Positions 6,376 to 10,179 of a DNA stretch of 10,179 bases are shown piece after piece. Both the position numbers and the translations under genes were made by a program. The stretch lies in assembly GCA_937926265.1 (NCBI GenBank), contig CALAZS010000138.1, positions 1 through 10,179 of the forward strand, written 5' to 3'. The notes below the pieces were generated by a model that had not been told where the DNA came from, did no database searches, and saw nothing but the letters and a program-made list of their open reading frames with translations. Numbering within the stretch: position 1 is the first letter of the stretch; each line of letters opens with the position of its first letter. The DNA is from an uncultured Gammaproteobacteria bacterium (GTDB lineage Bacteria > Pseudomonadota > Gammaproteobacteria > Chromatiales > Chromatiaceae).

Positions 6376-7686
6376 ATGAGCGTCATTGACGAAAAATCCA
6401 TTTTTACTGCGATGAAACAGGATGGGCCTTTCAGGGTTGATGATGAATTGAACTTTGGCCAGGTATTTTCCTCCCACTCCCGTGAATGGGTTAAGGATTT
6501 CTGTCGTGACCGTGTGACAATGACCAAGTACAGGGCAGTAAGGGAACATGTTTTTGACCTGCTTCAAATCACCAGTTTTGATCAGATCAGTCGAATCATG
6601 GGTAATAGCCATGAAATAAAAAAAAGAAGCATTCGTGCCTATTTATTGCTGGCCAACCTGTATGGCATCAGTGGCGAAATGTCTGAAATAAAAAATCGCA
6701 TAAAAGAATATGCAATTAGTGCTGACGAGGTTATCAGTTACCTGAGAAGCAAGGTGCTCGCCAATTACCATTCAAACATAGAAATCAGTAACGAAATTGA
6801 AACGACTCATAACCCAATTGAACTTCTGTTAATCACTTTAAATGAAAAATATCACAAGAAATCACGCTTTGAAGCTAAAAGAAAACTTGTGTTAATGGGG
6901 CTTGCCGGTTCAATAGATCAACGGGAAAGGGAAACTCAGATCGAAAGCAAGTTTTCCGGGTTTCTGAGTTTTTTAAATGAATATGTCTGGAGTCCAAGGT
7001 TAAAAATTGGCGAGTTAAAAACTGCTTACCTTTTAAGCCAGCATGACGATAATGATTTTTTCTGCCGCAAAGTCAGGGTTATAGATAATGTTAAACAGGC
7101 CGAAAACCTGAATTTGAATGATAAAGAAAAACTCACTCTGGTTAAAAGGCGATTATTTCAGTATTCAGGCAAGGAGATTCCTGTTTACGTGACCGTCAGA
7201 AAAAAGGATTCAGCCGCAAAAATTTTAAAACTATTAAGAAAAAATGAAAAAAATCCGGCTGTCGCTGTAGATGATGAACTTGGTTTAATGGCAGTTCTTG
7301 ACAGTACAGCCGACGTTAAGCGTTTTGTCCGGCATTTAACCTTGTCTGCCATTAAAGCTGATTCGATCATGGTGCTTGAGGACATCAGCGATACTCTAAC
7401 TGGCGGATATTACCATGCTTCATCAGTTGGAAGCAGCAAGGATACACCCATGCTTAAATTCTTTGCACGTATAGGCGGCATGCGTGTTGAGTTTATTATT
7501 CATACCAATGAAACCTACCTCAATTACCGCTATCAGAAAGGCATAGCTCACGATGAGTACGAAGTCAGACGCCTGTTTGATTCCAAGGTCGCCGAGTTTT
7601 TATTCCCGGAAGATATCTACCAGCTGGACATGGATCTCATCCGTGAAAAACAACTGGCATCATTTCGTAAAGCCATAGAATCCTGA
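6376..7686 (+). CDS. Unrecognised protein; C-terminal half resembles a RelA/SpoT nucleotidyltransferase domain
   Basis: This 436-residue protein is not one I can name. Residues 1-260 are charged, helix-rich and without recognisable motifs; no signal peptide or membrane segment is visible. From about 268 the order of short motifs follows the (p)ppGpp synthetase domain of RelA/SpoT proteins: VTVRKKDSAAKILKLLRK (272-289) sits where synthetases have GRxKxxxSIxxKM; VDDELGLMAVLD (298-309) where they have the DxxGvRvi strand with a metal-binding Asp; GGYYHASS (343-350) where they have NGYxSLH; RVEFIIHTNETYLNY (370-384) where they have EIQIRTxxMH with catalytic Glu (here E372); and GIAHDEY (389-395) where they have GxAaHwxY. 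The usual arginine/lysine set is only partly kept, so it may be a divergent or inactive member. Strong AAGAGGT ribosome site; last gene before the terminator. The fold call is inference, and the true role is unknown. Confidence 0.6.
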   Translation: MSVIDEKSIFTAMKQDGPFRVDDELNFGQVFSSHSREWVKDFCRDRVTMTKYRAVREHVFDLLQITSFDQISRIMGNSHEIKKRSIRAYLLLANLYGISGEMSEIKNRIKEYAISADEVISYLRSKVLANYHSNIEISNEIETTHNPIELLLITLNEKYHKKSRFEAKRKLVLMGLAGSIDQRERETQIESKFSGFLSFLNEYVWSPRLKIGELKTAYLLSQHDDNDFFCRKVRVIDNVKQAENLNLNDKEKLTLVKRRLFQYSGKEIPVYVTVRKKDSAAKILKLLRKNEKNPAVAVDDELGLMAVLDSTADVKRFVRHLTLSAIKADSIMVLEDISDTLTGGYYHASSVGSSKDTPMLKFFARIGGMRVEFIIHTNETYLNYRYQKGIAHDEYEVRRLFDSKVAEFLFPEDIYQLDMDLIREKQLASFRKAIES

Positions 7687-7695
7687 CCAAAAAAA

Positions 7696-7717
7696 ACCCG
7701 CCTGGGCGCAGGCGGGT
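7696..7717 (+). terminator. Intrinsic terminator at the end of the glucosylglycerate operon
   Basis: A 9-base perfect stem ACCCGCCTG / CAGGCGGGT with a GGCG loop begins ten bases after the stop codon of the last operon gene. It is preceded by an eight-base A run and followed by only a weak T tract (AAGTTTGCT). The strong GC stem in this AT-rich gap makes termination or 3'-end protection of the operon transcript likely. Confidence 0.8.
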
Positions 7718-7871
7718 AAGTTTGCTCTTCACTCAAAGGAGTAGCAAGAAATGCTACATTAGTTTTTTAGCAGACATTATGCCAATCTTGGCAATCAGTG
7801 GTGAAACTGCATAGCAGCAGGGTTTACAGGTTTTTTAGTTGTTTTTTGACTGTAAGTTTTTTTGAAAAAAT

Positions 7872-7886
7872 GCACTATTGCTGTGC
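7872..7886. promoter_or_regulatory. NtrC-like activator site (operon 2)
   Basis: GCACTATTGCTGTGC fits GCACYA-N3-TRGTGC with two mismatches; the outer GCAC/GTGC arms are perfect. Its centre lies about 105 bases before the predicted start near 7984, close to the -97 spacing of the equivalent site at operon 1. Identification depends on consensus similarity plus this matching position. Confidence 0.5.
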
Positions 7887-7897
7887 GATAAAAATTA

Positions 7898-7922
7898 AAT
7901 TTGATCATATTTGGATCAAATT
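7898..7922. repeat. Palindrome AATTTGATC-N7-GATCAAATT upstream of operon 2
   Basis: Perfect 9-base arms flank seven AT-rich bases, centred near -74 relative to the predicted start. It is the strongest dyad in the gap and likely a binding site for a dimeric regulator. The 13 bases from 7900 (TTTGATCATATTT) recur with one change at 1081-1093 upstream of operon 1, although the right arm is only partly kept there. Confidence 0.5.
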
Positions 7923-7957
7923 ATCGGTTTTTTTAATGAAAACCCCTGTATTTAGTG

Positions 7958-7973
7958 TGGCCTGAAATTTGCT
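7958..7973 (+). promoter_or_regulatory. Sigma-54 (RpoN) -24/-12 promoter of the ATP-grasp operon
   Basis: TGGCCTGAAATTTGCT fits TGGCACG-N4-TTGCW with two mismatches, keeping the essential GG (7959-7960) and GC (7971-7972) ten bases apart. Taking C7972 as -12 puts the start near 7984 and gives a leader of about 40 bases, with AGGGGA at 8012-8017 before the ATG. Together with the upstream NtrC-like dyad it mirrors the promoter of the glucosylglycerate operon. Confidence 0.75.
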
Positions 7974-8023
7974 CATAAGTGCTCATAGATGGATAAATTT
8001 AAAAACATACCAGGGGATTATAA

Positions 8024-9139
8024 ATGTCTGTTGCCATTGACCATGAACTCTATTATTCAGGTAAATATATCGTTAATCATGACATCATGCATTGTACGGC
8101 TGAAGGTGTAACGGGAAATCATCTTTACTCCGGCAGGGCGCTGGGTATAACCGAGCCCGGTGATATTATTCAACTAAGACCAGAACTAAAAGAAAACTGG
8201 GATAGTATTACGGCCCACTATCACCGGGTTGGGCTTGAACATACATCAGACGTTCTCTGGAATGTCAGCATGCATCATCTCGGCCAATATGCAGGTCATA
8301 ATCCTTCAGTCTTTTATTTTGGACCTGAACAATATATCAACTGGGGAGACCATGAATGGCTTTCCACCACCGAATATATCAATTCAAAAAACAATTTTGT
8401 TGAAGTAGCCAAAGAGACAGGTGTTTCAATTCCCAAAACGCTGACTTTTAACAACGTTTCGGAAATCGATAAAAAAGCCCTCGACTTCATTGAGTACCCC
8501 TGTTACCTGAAAGCCGCTGTTTCAGTTTCGGGCGTTGGAATATACAAGTGTGAAAATAAGCAGGACATGTTGTCTTTTATGACAAAGTTCTCGTCTGATA
8601 CCCCGGTTCAGATACAGGAAGAAGTTGTCACCAATACTTTTCTTAATATGCAATACAGGGTCGAAAATGGTTTCGCTGTAAGGCTGGCCTGCACAGAACA
8701 AATTCTTGATGGATATACTCACCAGGGAAACAGGTATCCAGCCAGTTGTGAACCCTGGGGCGTTGTTGAACCAATGGCCCAGTGGCTGGTTGAAAGAAAT
8801 ATCAAGGGTATTTTTGCTTTTGACGTTGCTGTCATTGAAACAGATGAAGGGGTTAAATATAAGGCGATTGAATGTAACCCAAGGTATAACGGCGCAAGTT
8901 ATCCAACCATTATTGCCAATAAACTTGGTCTAACAAGTTGGGTAAGCAAAACATTTAGCACATCTTACCGCAAGCTTGATGATATCTTTATAGAACATAT
9001 TGAATATAACAAGCAGCTGGGACGAGGCGTTATTCTGATTAACTGGGGAACCGTTTCTGAAGGCAAGCTGATGTTTCTGATTGCAGGCAACGATATGGAA
9101 AAAAAATACTACGAAGATGAGCTAAAAAGGTGTCTTTGA
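8024..9139 (+). CDS. ATP-grasp domain ligase, substrate unknown
   Basis: A 371-residue protein of the ATP-grasp superfamily, which joins a carboxylate to an amine or thiol with ATP hydrolysis through an acyl-phosphate. Residues 1-115 form a pre-ATP-grasp part with no clear motif. The ATP-grasp core follows: SKNNFVEVAKETGVSIPKT (121-139); YPCYLKAAVSVSGVGI (158-173), with ATP-binding Lys (K163) and glycine loop; the hinge strand QIQEEV (196-201); FAFDVAVIE (264-272); and the metal site ECNPRYNG (283-290) with E283 and N285. No cyanophycin-synthetase or glutathione-synthetase signature is seen, so the substrate is open; an amino-acid or peptide ligase is plausible. A good AGGGGA ribosome site precedes the start, under its own sigma-54 promoter. 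Its downstream partner hydrolyses beta-aspartyl bonds, which hints at a product containing aspartate or asparagine. Confidence 0.78.
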   Translation: MSVAIDHELYYSGKYIVNHDIMHCTAEGVTGNHLYSGRALGITEPGDIIQLRPELKENWDSITAHYHRVGLEHTSDVLWNVSMHHLGQYAGHNPSVFYFGPEQYINWGDHEWLSTTEYINSKNNFVEVAKETGVSIPKTLTFNNVSEIDKKALDFIEYPCYLKAAVSVSGVGIYKCENKQDMLSFMTKFSSDTPVQIQEEVVTNTFLNMQYRVENGFAVRLACTEQILDGYTHQGNRYPASCEPWGVVEPMAQWLVERNIKGIFAFDVAVIETDEGVKYKAIECNPRYNGASYPTIIANKLGLTSWVSKTFSTSYRKLDDIFIEHIEYNKQLGRGVILINWGTVSEGKLMFLIAGNDMEKKYYEDELKRCL

Positions 9140-9178
9140 TCATTATCAGGTTTTTCTGATTTATGTTAGCTTATGTAA

Positions 9179-10114
9179 ATGGATAATAACTATTCAATCA
9201 TGGTGCATGGCGGAGCCGGCGCACTTGACAATGTTAAGGATGAAAAAACAGCTGTACGTTACCTAGAAAGTATAAAACGCGTCCTTGAACATGGCCGCGA
9301 GGTCATTACATTAGGTGGTTCTGCACTTCAGTGCGTTGAGGCATGCGCCTCTCTCCTTGAAGATGATCCTGTCTTTAATGCCGGCTGTGGTTCGGTTTTG
9401 AATGAGCATGGACATGTTGAGATGGATGCTGCCATTATGGATGGTCAGGACCTGACTGCAGGTGCCGTAGCTGGTGTAGAGAATATTGCCAATCCCGTTC
9501 AACTGGCCAGGTTGGTTATGACTGAAAGCGAACATGTAATGCTTGTCTCGGATGGTGCGATGCGTTTTGCAGACCATTGTGGTGTCGAGCGTGTTCCTGA
9601 AGATTATTTTTATACCTCAGAACGTATTGCACAGTTAAAGGATGCCCGTCTTAAAGGCAAAATCGTTCTTGATCATGATGACAATCTCGAATCCAGTGAA
9701 GACCAGAAATATGGCACGATTGGCGCTATTGCCTATGATCAGCATGGTAATCTTGCTGCGGCAACCTCCACTGGTGGTATTGTCAATAAAAGGATGGGAA
9801 GAGTAGGCGATTCACCTATTGTCGGTTCAGGTGTTTATGCAGATAACGAAACTTGTGCGGTTTCTGCGACCGGTTTTGGTGAAGATTTTATGCGAACAGT
9901 AATTGCCAAAACCATTTCTGATTTTGTACTGATGAAAGGATTGGATGCTCAAAATGCAACAATCGAGGGCATCGAATATTTAAAACGTAAAGTTTCCGGT
10001 CGTGGTGGTGTTATCGTGATTGATAACAAGGGTAAATGTGCCAGTGGTTTTACCACAAAGAAAATGATTCATGGCTGGATTGAACATGGCGGTGATTCAA
10101 TTTGCAGGTTCTGA
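9179..10114 (+). CDS. iaaA: Isoaspartyl peptidase / type-2 L-asparaginase (Ntn hydrolase)
   Basis: A 311-residue Ntn-hydrolase that is cleaved by itself into alpha and beta chains. The new N-terminal Thr hydrolyses beta-aspartyl dipeptides and asparagine. Motifs: VHGGAGA at 9-15; NAGCGSVLN at 67-75 with the surrounding acidic strand VEMDAAIMDG; the self-processing and catalytic site YGTIGAIAYD with T180 as nucleophile; ATSTGG at 195-200; GRVGDSPIVGSGVYAD at 207-222, holding the Arg and Asp that grip the substrate; and SATGFGEDFMR near 229-239. Length and Thr position match E. coli IaaA (321 residues, T179). No signal peptide is visible, so it is cytosolic. It follows the ATP-grasp gene by 39 bases without a clear Shine-Dalgarno, and no terminator lies between them, so it is probably co-transcribed from the sigma-54 promoter but weakly translated. 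The assignment is firm; the physiological substrate is open. Confidence 0.93.
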   Translation: MDNNYSIMVHGGAGALDNVKDEKTAVRYLESIKRVLEHGREVITLGGSALQCVEACASLLEDDPVFNAGCGSVLNEHGHVEMDAAIMDGQDLTAGAVAGVENIANPVQLARLVMTESEHVMLVSDGAMRFADHCGVERVPEDYFYTSERIAQLKDARLKGKIVLDHDDNLESSEDQKYGTIGAIAYDQHGNLAAATSTGGIVNKRMGRVGDSPIVGSGVYADNETCAVSATGFGEDFMRTVIAKTISDFVLMKGLDAQNATIEGIEYLKRKVSGRGGVIVIDNKGKCASGFTTKKMIHGWIEHGGDSICRF

Positions 10115-10179
10115 ACCAACTGTATTAACAAAATTTAATTTTATAAATTACCTGGCTGATGACTGACTAAAGTTTTGCA

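Larger units (their letters stand above)
7718..8023. other. AT-rich intergenic regulatory region between the two operons
   Basis: About 306 bases without a credible gene. From left to right it holds: a small hairpin GTAGCA-AGAAA-TGCTAC (7741-7757) followed within ten bases by six Ts, which looks like a second weak terminator or the end of a short RNA; a palindrome TGCCAA-TC-TTGGCA (7780-7793); a T/A-tract-rich stretch around 7820-7870 that is probably intrinsically curved; and then the NtrC-like site, the GATC palindrome and the sigma-54 promoter listed separately. The GCTCATA heptamer occurs twice in direct orientation at 7971-7977 and 7981-7987, across the -12 box and the predicted start. 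Confidence 0.5.

Noticed and set aside
1255..7686. Mannosylglycerate rather than glucosylglycerate pathway
   Set aside because: The synthase carries GT81 (GpgS) motifs, not those of the mannosyl GT55 family, and the phosphorylase resembles glucosylglycerate phosphorylases. The phosphatase alone could serve either.
7735..7763. Tiny open frame ATG-CTA-CAT-TAG behind an AAGGAG sequence
   Set aside because: Three codons with no peptide logic. The ATG is inside the hairpin stem, so this is more likely chance than a leader peptide.
8706..8933. Plus-strand 75-codon frame within the ATP-grasp gene
   Set aside because: It overlaps the conserved ATP-grasp core in another frame and encodes no recognisable domain.
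8024..9139. Cyanophycin synthetase
   Set aside because: At 371 residues the protein has only one ATP-grasp module and lacks the Mur-ligase-like half, so only the logic of the pairing with an isoaspartyl peptidase is similar.
9311..9577. Minus-strand 88-codon frame within the isoaspartyl peptidase gene
   Set aside because: It is antisense to the conserved NAGCGSVLN region and has no supporting start signals.

Overview
The window looks like a chromosomal segment of a moderately AT-rich gammaproteobacterium, probably free-living or marine in type. The main reasons are an rsmJ gene (a family mostly confined to Gammaproteobacteria) next to a PepA-type leucyl aminopeptidase, and a complete glucosylglycerate (GG) gene set as found in salt-tolerant bacteria. 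No mobile elements, CRISPR arrays, rRNA or tRNA genes were seen.

Layout. 1-260 (minus): 5' part of pepA, cut by the window edge. 324-1058 (plus): rsmJ, 16S rRNA methyltransferase, divergent from pepA. 1059-1254: a regulatory gap holding a clear sigma-54 (-24/-12) promoter and NtrC-like inverted repeats. 1255-7686 (plus): six tightly packed genes that read as one operon: D-glycerate kinase (P-loop, plant GLYK type), HAD-IIB glucosyl-3-phosphoglycerate phosphatase, GT81 glucosyl-3-phosphoglycerate synthase, a GH13_18 glucosylglycerate phosphorylase, a gamma-glutamylcyclotransferase-like protein, and a 436-residue protein not recognised as a named family. The last protein's C-terminal half looks like a divergent RelA/SpoT nucleotidyltransferase. 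A GC-rich hairpin at 7696-7717 closes the operon. 7718-8023: an AT-rich gap with a second sigma-54 promoter and a second NtrC-like site at nearly the same distance. 8024-9139 and 9179-10114 (plus): an ATP-grasp ligase of unknown substrate followed by an isoaspartyl peptidase/type-2 asparaginase. 10115-10179 holds nothing recognisable.

How the genes work together. Glycerate kinase can supply phosphoglycerate. GpgS joins it to glucose from an NDP-glucose donor, and GpgP removes the phosphate to give GG. The phosphorylase can split GG into glucose-1-phosphate and glycerate, and the kinase can return the glycerate to the pool. GG is a nitrogen-free compatible solute known to accumulate under nitrogen limitation in several bacteria, so sigma-54/NtrC-type control fits well. 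The second unit shares the promoter architecture and probably belongs to the same nitrogen-stress regulon. It pairs a peptide-ligase-like enzyme with an enzyme that cleaves beta-aspartyl bonds. The most novel parts are the RelA/SpoT-like protein at the end of the GG operon, the uncharacterised ATP-grasp/isoaspartyl-peptidase pair, and the twin sigma-54/NtrC promoters linking them.
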